64,000 bases of DNA from an uncultured Porphyromonadaceae bacterium (GTDB taxonomy: Bacteria; Bacteroidota; Bacteroidia; Bacteroidales; Muribaculaceae): the NCBI GenBank assembly GCA_947174995.1, contig CAMWLC010000005.1, positions 18,122 to 82,121 of the forward strand, written 5' to 3'. The notes beneath the pieces are model-generated. The model was not told the DNA's origin. It saw only the letters and a program-made list of their open reading frames with translations, and made no database searches. The position numbers and the translations under genes were made by a program. Below, piece by piece: positions 26,426-35,764 of this stretch. Numbering within the stretch: position 1 is the first letter of the stretch; each line of letters starts with the position of its first letter.

Positions 26426-26459
26426 GCTCAAACGCAGACGCGCTGCTTTGTTACGCACC

Positions 26460-27023
26460 TTACTTCAGGGCGGCTCCGGCCGAGAAAGCATCGCCCACCC
26501 TTTCTCCGAGAGCGATGTAGCCGTTGTGGACAGGATCGAAAGTTATCAGCTTCATCTTCTCCACGTCAGGCTTGCCATCGGCTGCCAGATATTTCTCGTC
26601 ACAGACGATATTCACGATCTCCGCTATGAGAAAGAAACCGGACGGCGACTCATTTATTTTCTCCTTGACGCGACATTCCATCGTCATCGGGAAAACATCA
26701 AACACAGGAGCGTCGACGTGCTCACCCTTGACGACATTCCATCCTGTCTTAGCGATTTTGTCGTGACACTTCCGTCCGCTCACGATCCCCACGAAATCCG
26801 AAGCCACGAGGGTATCCGAAGTGGCGAAGGCAAGAGTGAACTCTCCGTTACGGTTGAGGTTATCCGTGGTGGCATGGGAGCCCAAAGATATCATAATATC
26901 ATGCATATCCCATTGGCCACCCCATGCTGCATTCATCGCATTGGGTGTGCCGTCGGCATCATACGTGCCGATGATAAGCACAGGCTGAGGGAGCAGCCAG
27001 GCTCTCGGTTGAAAATTCTTCAT
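26460..27023 (-). CDS. Flavin reductase / flavoredoxin family protein
   Basis: 187 residues with the flavin reductase-like split-barrel pattern: PQPVLIIGTYDADGTPNAMNAAWGG, then SLGSHATTDNLNRNGEFTLAFAT, and HNGYIALGERVGDAFSAG at the end. Family members bind FMN and reduce flavin or act as electron carriers. Five bases downstream of the acetyltransferase gene, so the two are probably co-transcribed. Confidence 0.88.
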   Translation of the reverse strand: MKNFQPRAWLLPQPVLIIGTYDADGTPNAMNAAWGGQWDMHDIMISLGSHATTDNLNRNGEFTLAFATSDTLVASDFVGIVSGRKCHDKIAKTGWNVVKGEHVDAPVFDVFPMTMECRVKEKINESPSGFFLIAEIVNIVCDEKYLAADGKPDVEKMKLITFDPVHNGYIALGERVGDAFSAGAALK

Positions 27024-27028
27024 GGAAA

Positions 27029-27562
27029 TTAATTTTTTGGAGGAATACGTTTGATTAATCTTGCCGGATTCCCGGCCACGATAGTGTCCGCCTCCACATC
27101 CTTCGTGACGACGCTCGCCGCCCCGACCACGGCATTGTCACCTACGGTCACACCGGGGAGAATGGTGGCACCGGCACCGATCCATGCGTTTTTGCCTATA
27201 TGTACCGGCTTGCAGGTTATCACCTGACGCTCGTAAAGGTCGTGGTTATTGGAGATGAGCTGCACATTCGCCGCAATCATCGCTCCGTCGTCAACGGTGA
27301 TACCCCCTGCCGCCATCATCAGGCATCCGGGCATGATCACTACGTTCCGCCCGATTCTGACGTTGTGCGGTCTGACCGCCGTGAGGGGGATCTCGACGCG
27401 GCTTCCTTCGCCGATAGATGGGAAAATACGGTGCATGAGATCCTTGCTTTCGGGAGTGCCCGGCAAGGTATGATTGAATTTGAACACGAGCTGCGCGTGA
27501 GTCTCGGCAAGCGCCAGTTCCTCCCGCGTCTGCTTCGTAACATCGATTCTTATTTCCTTCAT
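27029..27562 (-). CDS. Hexapeptide-repeat O-acetyltransferase (Maa/LacA-like)
   Basis: 177 residues. A short helical N-terminus leads into a left-handed beta-helix (about 65-165) with hexapeptide units (VRIGRNVVIMPGCLMMA, VHIGKNAWIGAGATILPGVTVGDNAVVGAASVVTKDV). NNHDLYER contains the catalytic His region and AGNPARLIKRI is the standard ending. It acetylates a sugar or similar hydroxyl using acetyl-CoA; the acceptor is unknown. Confidence 0.9.
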   Translation of the reverse strand: MKEIRIDVTKQTREELALAETHAQLVFKFNHTLPGTPESKDLMHRIFPSIGEGSRVEIPLTAVRPHNVRIGRNVVIMPGCLMMAAGGITVDDGAMIAANVQLISNNHDLYERQVITCKPVHIGKNAWIGAGATILPGVTVGDNAVVGAASVVTKDVEADTIVAGNPARLIKRIPPKN

Positions 27563-27656
27563 ATTACTATAACACCGTCAAACCGAGGATTGGTCATTTT
27601 TTTTGTACGATGGGGCCTAATTTTGGAATTCGCTTGCAGGAATAAAAAAAAATTGC

Positions 27657-27664
27657 TAAATTTG
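27657..27664 (+). promoter_or_regulatory. Promoter of the primary sigma factor gene
   Basis: TAAATTTG matches TAnnTTTG, with TTG 20 bases upstream; leader of about 14 nt to ATG 27685. Confidence 0.65.
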
Positions 27665-27684
27665 CATAATTTAGGAAAAATTTT

Positions 27685-28545
27685 ATGCGGCAGCTAAAGA
27701 TAACCAAATCCATCACCAATCGCGAGAGCGCCTCGCTTGACAAGTACCTTCAGGAAATAGGCCGCGAGGAACTGATTTCCGTGGCTGAAGAGGTCGAACT
27801 CGCACAGCGCATCAAGAAGGGTGACAAAAAGGCGCTTGAGAAACTCACCCGCGCAAATCTCCGCTTCGTGGTCTCCGTGGCCAAGCAATACCAGAACCAG
27901 GGCCTCTCCCTCCCCGACCTTATCAACGAGGGAAACCTCGGTCTGATCCGCGCGGCCCAGAAGTTTGACGAGACCCGCGGCTTCAAGTTCATCTCTTACG
28001 CCGTGTGGTGGATTCGCCAGTCTATCCTCCAGGCCCTTGCCGAACAGTCGAGAATAGTGCGTCTGCCCCTCAACCAGGTAGGTTCGCTCAACAAGATCTC
28101 CAAGGAGCTCTCCCGCTTCGAGCAGGAAAACGAGCGCCGCCCCTCCCCCGAGGAACTCGCCGAGCGCCTTGACATCCCCGTGGACAAGATCTCGGATACC
28201 CTCAAGGTGTCTGGCCGGCATATTTCCGTGGACGCCCCCTTCGTCGACGGCGAGGACAATTCCCTGCTTGACGTGCTCCCTAACGATTCGAGCCCGATGG
28301 CCGACTCCTCACTCAATCAGGAATCACTCTCACGCGAGGTGGACCGCGCCCTAAAGCAGCTCTACGACCGCGAGCGCGAAATCCTGAAAATGTTTTTCGG
28401 TATCGGATGCCAGGAGATGACCCTCGAGGAAATCGGAGCGCAGTTCGATCTCACCCGCGAGCGCGTGCGCCAGATTAAGGAGAAAGCTATCCGACGTCTC
28501 AAGGGGCAGAAAAGCAAGCTCCTCAAAAGCTATCTCGGAGAATAA
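27685..28545 (+). CDS. rpoD: Primary RNA polymerase sigma factor (sigma-70, RpoD/SigA)
   Basis: 286 residues, the short form usual in Bacteroidetes, lacking region 1.1. Region 1.2 ([26 protein letters not shown]), region 2 ([37 protein letters not shown]... [14 protein letters not shown]), region 3 and region 4.2 ([29 protein letters not shown]) are complete. It directs housekeeping transcription from the TAnnTTTG promoters seen in this window. Own promoter directly upstream. Confidence 0.97.
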   Translation: MRQLKITKSITNRESASLDKYLQEIGREELISVAEEVELAQRIKKGDKKALEKLTRANLRFVVSVAKQYQNQGLSLPDLINEGNLGLIRAAQKFDETRGFKFISYAVWWIRQSILQALAEQSRIVRLPLNQVGSLNKISKELSRFEQENERRPSPEELAERLDIPVDKISDTLKVSGRHISVDAPFVDGEDNSLLDVLPNDSSPMADSSLNQESLSREVDRALKQLYDREREILKMFFGIGCQEMTLEEIGAQFDLTRERVRQIKEKAIRRLKGQKSKLLKSYLGE

Positions 28546-28569
28546 CATTCCCTACCACTTTTCGGGCGT

Positions 28570-29127
28570 ATGACACGAAAAATACTCAAGACCGTCGCGT
28601 CGCTTGCGTTCCTGTGCTGTTGCGGTAATGCCGGTGCAGCCATTGATGTCGACGATGAGCATACGGACTCCCCGCGACACGTGATGATCACAACGGAACT
28701 CGGCAGTTCAATCGACCTCGGGAGCCACGACATGTCGACTTTCGACGTCGACCTGGCGGCCGCATACACCAATCCATTCATCCGTGCCCTCGGACTTGGA
28801 ATCGGAGTGCACCGCTCGTTTGGGTCTGACAACACCTTCATTCCCATCTATGCGCTTTTCCAAAGCTCCTTCCGCACCCGCCCCTCGCTATTCTTCCTGA
28901 GCCTGAAAGTAGGTTACAGTTTTTCCACCGTCGGCAATTCAGCCATGTATGGCGACACCAGCGCCATGGCCGGACTCGGCATCAATCTCATGACGCGGCG
29001 CAACTTCCGGAGCCACATCATCTTCGGCTTCGGATTCCGCCACTACAACCGAAAGCACCAGACGGCCATCAGCCTCGACACCCAGAACGTGGGGCTTGCC
29101 AACCTTTCGTTCGGGGTGTCGTTCTGA
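28570..29127 (+). CDS. Predicted outer-membrane beta-barrel protein
   Basis: 185 residues with a signal peptide (MTRKILKTVASLAFLCCCGNAGA) and alternating amphipathic strands ending in Phe (LANLSFGVSF), as in small outer-membrane barrels. No specific family recognised. It lies 24 bases after rpoD on the same strand, but co-transcription is uncertain. Confidence 0.65.
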   Translation: MTRKILKTVASLAFLCCCGNAGAAIDVDDEHTDSPRHVMITTELGSSIDLGSHDMSTFDVDLAAAYTNPFIRALGLGIGVHRSFGSDNTFIPIYALFQSSFRTRPSLFFLSLKVGYSFSTVGNSAMYGDTSAMAGLGINLMTRRNFRSHIIFGFGFRHYNRKHQTAISLDTQNVGLANLSFGVSF

Positions 29128-29139
29128 CAGAGTGTAAAT

Positions 29140-30516
29140 TCACTTCTTCATGCGATGGCGCAGAGCTATCGTGCGCAGCGTGTCCTTGTACAGGTTGTGC
29201 GCGTTGACCTGCTCCACACTCAACGCCGCATCGCTGTTGCCTTTCCAGCGGCGGCAATGGTAAAGCGACTCGTAGATGCGCCCCACGTAATAGCGAGACG
29301 ATATGGTCAGGGCCATGGCGTAATCCTCGCCGTAGCTGACATTCGGGAAGAGAATATGGCGTGCCAGCGGGGTGTAGAAAGCACGCGGTGCTCCCATGCC
29401 GTTGATGCGCAGGAGGTTGTTGCGTCCGTTAAGCGGGGTCCACTCCTTATGGGCTATCAGGCCCGGCTCAATCTCATTGAGCTCATTATCCGTGAGCGTG
29501 TAGCTTCCCACCACCATTCCGCACTTCTCGATATGAAACTTGTTGACGATGCGCTTGAGCACCCCCTCTCCGTCATACACGTCGTCGCTGTCAAGCTGCA
29601 CGGCGAAACGTCCGCAGTGTTCCGACATCAGAGCGCGGTTCCAGCAGCCCCCTATGCCCAGACCCTCTTCAGCGGCCACTTCGTAGATATAAAGACGGTC
29701 ATCCTCCTGCGCGAGTTTGCTCAGAATTTCCGAGGTGCCGTCCGTGCTGGCATTGTCCACCACAATTACGTTGAAGATGAAATCCGTCTTCTGTGACAAT
29801 GCGCTCCTAACGGCATCAGCTATCGTGCCGACACGGTTGCGCACCGGGATGATCACCGATGCTTCGAATTCAAAATGCCCCTCGGTGACGTTCACGCGCA
29901 GGGGGCGGCTCTTGAGCAGGGCCCCGAGATAATTAAGATAGGCGGTGAACTCGCTCTCCATGTCGCGCTGATACTCTCGGGAGGCGGGACTGACGTAATC
30001 ATGCTGTTTCGCCCCCGAATCACGCGCATCCTTGAGTTTGAGCCTGTAAAGCGTTTCCGGAAGCATGATGACGCCGTTGCCCTCATGGCGCATCATAAGC
30101 CACCAGAGATACTGACCTTTGTCGGCCGTGATAGACAGTGATTTTCCGAAACTCTTGTAGTATACCGCCTCAGCCTTCTTCATGGCGTCCGCGGCCAAGG
30201 CCTTGTCCACACAAAGGAGTGCCCCGAAATCAAAATCATCTCTCACTGATCCGAAAAGGTGCTCTCCCGCGGGATGCTGCCTCTCGGAGCCATCCTCAAG
30301 CACGTCTATATAGGAGCCGTACACCATCGAAGCTCCGGACATGCGCAGGGCCTGGCTCATGCGGTTTTGCGCGTATGGAAGCCACTCCACATCGTCCGAT
30401 GTGAAGCCGTATCTGACCACCATCGCCGTTTCCGCCACTTTGCGCTCCTCCTTCGCGTCATCAGGCCGCACCTGCGCACGCGCACGAGAGCTCGTGTATG
30501 CCTTGCTGTATTTCAT
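29140..30516 (-). CDS. Family 2 glycosyltransferase with N-terminal extension
   Basis: 458 residues. An N-terminal ~210-residue region (VVRYGFTSDDVEWLPYAQNRM) itself looks like a degenerate GT-A unit. It is followed by a canonical GT2 domain (about 215-340): ASVIIPVRNRVGTIADAVRSAL, VVDNASTDGTSEIL and the metal-binding VQLDSDDVYDG. Cytoplasmic and probably involved in surface polysaccharide or glycoprotein synthesis; sugar unknown. Convergent with the preceding barrel gene, 12 bases apart. Confidence 0.87.
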   Translation of the reverse strand: MKYSKAYTSSRARAQVRPDDAKEERKVAETAMVVRYGFTSDDVEWLPYAQNRMSQALRMSGASMVYGSYIDVLEDGSERQHPAGEHLFGSVRDDFDFGALLCVDKALAADAMKKAEAVYYKSFGKSLSITADKGQYLWWLMMRHEGNGVIMLPETLYRLKLKDARDSGAKQHDYVSPASREYQRDMESEFTAYLNYLGALLKSRPLRVNVTEGHFEFEASVIIPVRNRVGTIADAVRSALSQKTDFIFNVIVVDNASTDGTSEILSKLAQEDDRLYIYEVAAEEGLGIGGCWNRALMSEHCGRFAVQLDSDDVYDGEGVLKRIVNKFHIEKCGMVVGSYTLTDNELNEIEPGLIAHKEWTPLNGRNNLLRINGMGAPRAFYTPLARHILFPNVSYGEDYAMALTISSRYYVGRIYESLYHCRRWKGNSDAALSVEQVNAHNLYKDTLRTIALRHRMKK

Positions 30517-30578
30517 TCCTTGGTTTTGTTGATTGATTGTCGATTGATTTTATACATCCTCTTTCGGGTATGCACCTG

Positions 30579-30586
30579 CAAAATTA
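30579..30586 (-). promoter_or_regulatory. Promoter of the glycosyltransferase gene
   Basis: Minus-strand TAATTTTG matches TAnnTTTG; leader of about 55 nt. Confidence 0.5.
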
Positions 30587-30704
30587 GCAATAATATTCAT
30601 TACTGCAAAATGCGGCTCACCCAACCTTATCACCCCTGGAGACGTTTATAACATAAAAGATAAAGAATAAAAAAGTAAAGTAGATTTATTAAAACGTTAA
30701 TACT

Positions 30705-31223
30705 ATGATCAGACCGGAAAAAATACTGGTAGCATACTTCGTGCAGAAGGGCAAGGAGGCTACCTCCAAGAGTGCGGCAGTAGCCCGCCAGGCAGTGGAT
30801 ATGCTCAAAGCCAAGGGTGTCGACACCGATAGTTTCGCCATCACACCGGTGGAGGAATATCCTGCTGACGAGGCCAATCTCGAGTTGGCAACGAAGGCGG
30901 AGCGTGACTCCCACGCACGTCCCGCGCTTGTAGGGAAATACAGTGGCATGAAAGATATTACGGGTGTGATGCTTGTATCGCCCAACTGGTGGGATTCGTT
31001 CCCGCAGGCAGTGTTCTCATTTCTCGATGACTATGATTTCGCGCAGACCCGCGTGGTGCCTGTCATCGTGACACGTGACGACGCCCGCAACGTGCGTGCA
31101 CAACTCCGCGACTTCCTCGGCAACTGGGTTCTCCCGGGCGTGGATGTGAAGGAGGATGCCGCGTCAGACGCTTCGGTCCGGCTCTCCGAGGCGATATCCC
31201 AACTTTTCGAGCCTTCGAAATAA
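30705..31223 (+). CDS. Flavodoxin-like protein
   Basis: 172 residues of Rossmann-like alternation: KILVAYFVQKGKEATSKSAAVARQAVDML resembles the phosphate-binding start of a flavodoxin, and LVSPNWWDSFPQAVFSFLDDYDF resembles the loop flanking the isoalloxazine ring. The match to known flavodoxins is loose. Eleven bases upstream of the thioredoxin gene, suggesting a redox pair. Confidence 0.68.
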   Translation: MIRPEKILVAYFVQKGKEATSKSAAVARQAVDMLKAKGVDTDSFAITPVEEYPADEANLELATKAERDSHARPALVGKYSGMKDITGVMLVSPNWWDSFPQAVFSFLDDYDFAQTRVVPVIVTRDDARNVRAQLRDFLGNWVLPGVDVKEDAASDASVRLSEAISQLFEPSK

Positions 31224-31234
31224 AAGACAACAAT

Positions 31235-31525
31235 ATGAAATACGACGAGTTTATAAAATCCAACACGAAAGTGCTGATTGAGTTCTACGCCGAATGGTGT
31301 GGTCCCTGCCAGACGATGGGACCCATCATGGAGGAGGTGCAGGGCATGGTCGGCGAAGACGTGAGCATCGCCCAGATCGACATCGACAAGAACGAGGCCG
31401 AGGCCAAAGCCCTGGGCATCGAGATCGTGCCGACATTCATCATCTACAAAAACGGCAAGGAGGCCTGGCGATACAGCGGCCTCATGACCCGCGGGGAGCT
31501 CATGGAGAAAATAGAAAATATCTGA
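31235..31525 (+). CDS. Thioredoxin
   Basis: 96 residues with the redox motif WCGPC (Cys22 and Cys25) in EFYAEWCGPCQTMGPIM and the cis-proline segment IVPTFIIYKNG. No signal peptide, so cytoplasmic disulfide reductase. Slightly shorter than E. coli thioredoxin at the N-terminus. Ends before a very strong terminator shared with the convergent symporter gene. Confidence 0.93.
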   Translation: MKYDEFIKSNTKVLIEFYAEWCGPCQTMGPIMEEVQGMVGEDVSIAQIDIDKNEAEAKALGIEIVPTFIIYKNGKEAWRYSGLMTRGELMEKIENI

Positions 31526-31534
31526 CAGTTTCCG

Positions 31535-31588
31535 ATATACAGCACAAGCGGAGGAGGCCCGTAAGCCTCCTCCGCTTGTGCTGTATAT
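31535..31588. terminator. Very strong bidirectional terminator
   Basis: 24-bp perfect stem (ATATACAGCACAAGCGGAGG and beyond) with loop CCGTAA, between convergent thioredoxin and symporter genes. Confidence 0.88.
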
Positions 31589-31603
31589 ACGTATCAGTGA
31601 AAA

Positions 31604-32803
31604 CTACATTGCGGCTTCCTTCGGAATGGGATTCTTGTGGTTGCCGAAGAAACGGTCCACTATCTGGGCTATGGCGCCATCGCCGGTCACGTTGCAGGCC
31701 GTGCCGAAGGAGTCCATGGCAATATAGAGGGCTATCATCAGGGCCTGGTTGGCCGAGTCAAATCCCAGATATGTGGCCAACAGTCCGAGAGCTGCCATGA
31801 TCGCACCCCCGGGCACCCCCGGGGCCGCTACCATGGAAATACCCATCATGCAGATGAAACCAATGAACTCCCCGGTGGTGTAAGGCATACCCTCCATTAT
31901 CATTAGCGCCACCGCGCAAGCGGTGATCTTCATGGCACTCCCGGACATGTGGATGGTGGCGCACAGCGGCACGGTGAAGCCCGCTATATCCTCGCTCACA
32001 CCCATCTTGATACACTGCCTGAGTGTGACGGGAATCGTGGCGGCGGAAGATTGCGTTCCTAAAGCCGTGAAATAGGCCGGGAGCATCGTGAAAAGCATCT
32101 TGAAGGGGTTCCTTCCCACAAAGAGTGCGGCAATACAGTACTGAAGCACCAACAGCAACACGTGCATTGCGAATATTATCAAGATGATGCGCATGAAGGC
32201 CGCCAATACGGAAGCCACCTGCCCCGTGAGCGTCATGTCAAGGAATATTCCGAAAATATAGATGGGAAGCAAAGGTATGATGACCTTTCCGATCGACATC
32301 GAGATGATGTCACGAAACTCGTTAAACCCCTTCGTAAGGCCCGGCGTCGGGAGATACGCCATGCAGATGCCGAGAAGGAAGGCGAGCACGAGAGCCGACA
32401 TGACATCCATCAGCGGAGGCATGGTTATCGTGAAAAAGGGCTCTATCACCCTGCCGGCCGTCTGCTCCACCGCCGCGGCGTCCCGGGCGGAGAGAAGATG
32501 CGGAAACCAGGTGTCGCCCACGAAATAGGCACCCAGCCCGGCCAAAGTGGTTGATATATACGCGAGGGCAACCGTCAGCACGAGCACCTTGCCCGCCTTG
32601 TTGCCTACCTCGGAGATGGCCGGAGCCACAAACCCTAAGATAAGCAGCGGTATGAGGAAGCCCAAAAACTGGCTGAAGATGGCATTGAACGTTGAAAATA
32701 CTCTCGCTCCCCACTCTGGCATGAAGTAGCCGAACCCGATTCCCAGGCCAATGGCCACGAGAATCTGAAACAGCAGATTGCCGGTGATTTTCTTTAGTTT
32801 CAT
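31604..32803 (-). CDS. Dicarboxylate/amino acid:cation symporter (DAACS family)
   Basis: 399 residues with the family's hairpins and core motifs: ALGTQSSAATIPVTL (HP1 serine-rich tip), VPLCATIHMSGSAM (helix 7 region), VAAPGVPGGAIMAAL (HP2) and DSFGTACNVTGDG (helix 8 substrate and sodium site). It imports dicarboxylates or acidic/neutral amino acids with sodium or protons. Divergent in substrate, so no gene name is given. Confidence 0.92.
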   Translation of the reverse strand: MKLKKITGNLLFQILVAIGLGIGFGYFMPEWGARVFSTFNAIFSQFLGFLIPLLILGFVAPAISEVGNKAGKVLVLTVALAYISTTLAGLGAYFVGDTWFPHLLSARDAAAVEQTAGRVIEPFFTITMPPLMDVMSALVLAFLLGICMAYLPTPGLTKGFNEFRDIISMSIGKVIIPLLPIYIFGIFLDMTLTGQVASVLAAFMRIILIIFAMHVLLLVLQYCIAALFVGRNPFKMLFTMLPAYFTALGTQSSAATIPVTLRQCIKMGVSEDIAGFTVPLCATIHMSGSAMKITACAVALMIMEGMPYTTGEFIGFICMMGISMVAAPGVPGGAIMAALGLLATYLGFDSANQALMIALYIAMDSFGTACNVTGDGAIAQIVDRFFGNHKNPIPKEAAM

Positions 32804-32839
32804 ATTGTCGAGTTTTTTATGGTTGTCTTTAGATCATAG

Positions 32840-34954
32840 TCATCTTGCTTTCCTGACCATATACACTTGAATGAGGGCTTTCAGGCGCGTTTCCATTTCC
32901 TTTATCACGGGGGCCTTGGCCGGGTCATTAATCATGTTGTGCGCCATCAGATGATCGTCAATCCCATACAGTCCGATGCTCTTCTTGCCGTCAAACTGGA
33001 GCAGGTAGTCGCCGCGTGTCAGCTGGTAGATATCGTTGATGTAGCTCACGGCCCACTCGTCGCCCGGTTGCGCAGAGGTGAGGTCCATGCCGTAAGCCGT
33101 ATATGGAGCATCATGACCGACAAGGGAGAGCACGGTCGGCATTATGTCGATCTGCTGCGCTATTCCCTCCCTTTCTCCGCTTCCAAGTCTGCCGGAGGGA
33201 TCGAATATAAGCAGAGGGCCGTGGAAAGCCCCGGCATCGCTGCGGTATTCATCGTAGGCGCGGGCATTGGTGTGGTCGTTTGTGACGATGAAGAGCGTGT
33301 TCCCATACCAGGGCTGCTTCGAGGCCGTCTCGAAAAACCGTCTGAGGGCATGGTCACTGTATCCTATGGTTTGATGTATGGGGAGAGTTCCTTTGTCAAA
33401 CTTCCCCTCATACTCCTCAGGCACCCGGAAAGGATGATGACTCGAGGCTGAGAAAAGGGCCGTCATGAAGGGTTGCTTCATCTCCGACATCTTCAGTGCA
33501 TAATACTGCATGAAGGGTTCGTCCCAGATGGCCCAGTAACCGTCGAAGTCCTTGTCGCCGCCGAATCTTGCGTCTTCATCGAAATTCTCACGTCCGTAGT
33601 AACGCTCAAACCCCACAAGCCGGGCGAAACCATCGAATCCCATGCTTCCGGTGCGAGCTCCATGGAAGAAGGCCGTTTCGTAGCCATGTTTCCGGAGTAA
33701 TGCGGGGAGAGCGTCAATGGGATTCATGGCGGAGGAGGTAAGCACGAAAGGTTTGCCGAGTTTCGGAATGGATGCTAAAATCGAGGGCATGGCGTCAATG
33801 CTTTTCGTGCCGTTGTCCAGTGTGTGTACCCAACGAGTGCTCACCCTCGCAAGGGAATCCATAAAGGGCGCGTACCCCTTCGACCTATCCCCTAACACTC
33901 TGCGGTTAAGCTCGGCGATATACTCCTCCCCGAAACTCTCCATGATGATTATGACCACATTGTGCCCCTTCAACAGTGCGCTGTCGGCGGCGACAGGCAC
34001 ACGCACCGGAGAGAATATTCTCTCTGCCTCCTCATCACTCTTGAAATAATGGGGATTGACGTAGGCCTGGGAATTTATAGTGCGGATCATGGCAAACGGG
34101 GTGTTGAGTATGGCCGATACCTCCACGGGCCGTCCGGCGTGGGCGTTGGCATTTGAAAGGGCTATCGGACGTATGTCGCGGTGACGCCATCCCCCTATCG
34201 GGGCTAAAGCAACCATGATCACAGCCGCAACTGCGCAGAGCGTGGCGAAGAGGGTCCTTCGGCTTTTGTAAGCACGCCATCCCGCATACCATGCGGCGAG
34301 GGCAGCGAAATATAGATACCAGTGATTGAGCCAGCCCCCGCGTATGCCTCCCGCCACAGTGCAGCCCGCAACAATAAGCCCTATCACGGAGCATACGTAG
34401 TATTTCACACCTCCCCTGCGCGTGGCCGTCGTGCCGGGCATGGCATACAGTTTCCACATACCCCATATCAGAATCGCCACGAAAAGCACCAGATACCAAT
34501 GTCGAAGCATCTCTATTCCGAATACGCCGATCAGATTGCTTTCATGGCTGAACTCGCCGAGTGTGTCCCACGTGGTGCGTTTCATCGTGTACGGGAAATA
34601 CACCGAGTCGGCCACATTGGCTATCAGGGCGATGGAATTGACGACGATGAAAAGCCACTTGCACACCGCGTAGAATCCCGGACGCTCCTTCAAATGGAGC
34701 GGAAGGAGCATCAGTAGAATGTAGAGGAGATTGGTATAGAAAATACCGGGAGTATCGAAAGCGGCACCGGCGGCGAAGATATTCCAGAGATTACCCTCGC
34801 GCAAGGACTCCGCGAAATAGCTGCCGTTTTCGAGCATGAACTCGGCCCGCGCCAAAGCGTATACCACATAAAGAAGCAACACATTGAGGGCCGTGGCAAA
34901 CCACGGCGACAACACGGATTCCCTCCATCCCAGACGTTTCATCAAATAATCCAT
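32840..34954 (-). CDS. LtaS-like membrane sulfatase / phosphoglycerol-type transferase
   Basis: 704 residues from ATG 34954 (MDYLMKRLGWRES); the longer track start precedes the promoter-proximal leader. Five N-terminal membrane helices (to about residue 240) are followed by a periplasmic sulfatase-fold domain: VVIIIMESFGEEY (metal ligand), DNGTKSIDAMPSILAS (Thr nucleophile), FFHGARTGSMGFDGF, SASSHHPF and TNDHTN. Relatives transfer phosphoglycerol or phosphoethanolamine to envelope polymers; Bacteroidota lack lipoteichoic acid, so the acceptor is likely another envelope component. Own promoter at 35036-35043. Confidence 0.88.
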   Translation of the reverse strand: MDYLMKRLGWRESVLSPWFATALNVLLLYVVYALARAEFMLENGSYFAESLREGNLWNIFAAGAAFDTPGIFYTNLLYILLMLLPLHLKERPGFYAVCKWLFIVVNSIALIANVADSVYFPYTMKRTTWDTLGEFSHESNLIGVFGIEMLRHWYLVLFVAILIWGMWKLYAMPGTTATRRGGVKYYVCSVIGLIVAGCTVAGGIRGGWLNHWYLYFAALAAWYAGWRAYKSRRTLFATLCAVAAVIMVALAPIGGWRHRDIRPIALSNANAHAGRPVEVSAILNTPFAMIRTINSQAYVNPHYFKSDEEAERIFSPVRVPVAADSALLKGHNVVIIIMESFGEEYIAELNRRVLGDRSKGYAPFMDSLARVSTRWVHTLDNGTKSIDAMPSILASIPKLGKPFVLTSSAMNPIDALPALLRKHGYETAFFHGARTGSMGFDGFARLVGFERYYGRENFDEDARFGGDKDFDGYWAIWDEPFMQYYALKMSEMKQPFMTALFSASSHHPFRVPEEYEGKFDKGTLPIHQTIGYSDHALRRFFETASKQPWYGNTLFIVTNDHTNARAYDEYRSDAGAFHGPLLIFDPSGRLGSGEREGIAQQIDIMPTVLSLVGHDAPYTAYGMDLTSAQPGDEWAVSYINDIYQLTRGDYLLQFDGKKSIGLYGIDDHLMAHNMINDPAKAPVIKEMETRLKALIQVYMVRKAR

Positions 34955-35035
34955 ATCTTCAGAGCGCTTGTAATGAGCGATTCTCAAAAAGCATCGAGGA
35001 TTGATATACTCGCTATTTTCTAAGAAGCCCGTGTG

Positions 35036-35043
35036 CAAAATTA
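35036..35043 (-). promoter_or_regulatory. Promoter of the LtaS-like gene
   Basis: Minus-strand TAATTTTG fits TAnnTTTG, with a leader of about 75 nt to ATG 34954. The gap 35044-35178 is AT-rich with no gene. Confidence 0.5.
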
Positions 35044-35178
35044 ATGAAATTTCCCAATATCCCCCCTATCCTCACTGATTTTTCACTCCACCCCTCCCCG
35101 ACAGATAAGATATTCGGTAAAAAACATCAAGATATCAATATAAATCATGATATGGTATTCCGGGGAGCCGTTTGCAAA

Positions 35179-35215
35179 AGCCGCCTGTACTCCCGTTTTG
35201 GGGGTGCAGGCGGCT
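35179..35215 (-). terminator. Strong terminator, probably the displaced native guaA terminator
   Basis: AGCCGCCTGTACTCCC pairs with GGGGGTGCAGGCGGCT around GTTTT. On the minus strand the stem is followed by TTTTG. It lies 40 bases beyond the guaA-like stop at 35255 and no complete gene reads into it today, which fits a terminator separated from guaA by the island. Confidence 0.75.
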
Positions 35216-35254
35216 GTGAGTCGGGCTGGTGTGGCCGGAATCGGGATACGGGGA

Positions 35255-35269
35255 TCACTCCCATTCGAT
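35255..35269 (-). other. Candidate attachment site, left (guaA 3'-end remnant)
   Basis: On the minus strand ATC GAA TGG GAG TGA encodes IEWE-stop, the same last residues as guaA at 47252 (ATC GAG TGG GAA TAA), with synonymous differences. 12 of 15 bases agree. Upstream codons do not resemble guaA. Confidence 0.55.
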
Positions 35270-35764
35270 TAAGCGTTTGCCCTGCGAGCAGGTTGATATA
35301 TTGCGAGTTATATGTTTATTCTGTTTCATCGGGGATGGAATACGGGGTTGTTTTTGATTTTGCAGGCGCGCTGTAGGACAGTCAGTTAAGCTGAAAATTC
35401 CGTGCTGTCTGCTGGGATTTTCTCTGTCTCTTCCGTTTCAGTTGGCTTTGCGACTGCAAAGTTACAAAAATTTTGTAATTCTCACAACCTCAATGTGCTA
35501 CACTTTTAGCGCATCCTCTAAGGCTGTAGCAGAGAAGCCTGGGAGTGTTGTAATCAGATGTTTGAAACGCTTAAAGGATTGAAAGACCGTGATATAGGTA
35601 ACCCTCCATACCCCCTTCCTCCCTCCATGCCTTAAGGGGCGCACATCCGTGTCCCGTATAAAGGTAAAAATTTTCCTGGGAATTCCAGAGAACTGTACCA
35701 ACTGTTGATGTGTGCCATTTTAATCTTACTGAGCGCATTTGATACACCATCAAAGTGTGACAGC
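35270..35764. other. Non-coding left end of the island
   Basis: About 495 bases with no convincing gene. It holds a minus-strand TAACTTTG -7 box at 35457-35464 directed out of the island toward the att site. A short ATG frame (24 codons, MKQNKHITRN...) ends in the IEWE remnant. TCATCGGGGATGGAATA at 35326-35342 is nearly repeated at the other end (47079-47094). The ORF track entries here look spurious. Confidence 0.5.

Noticed and set aside
35498-35753. 67-aa and 60-aa minus-strand ORFs at the island left end
   Set aside because: Overlap each other in different frames, have no domain and no promoter; treated as non-coding.
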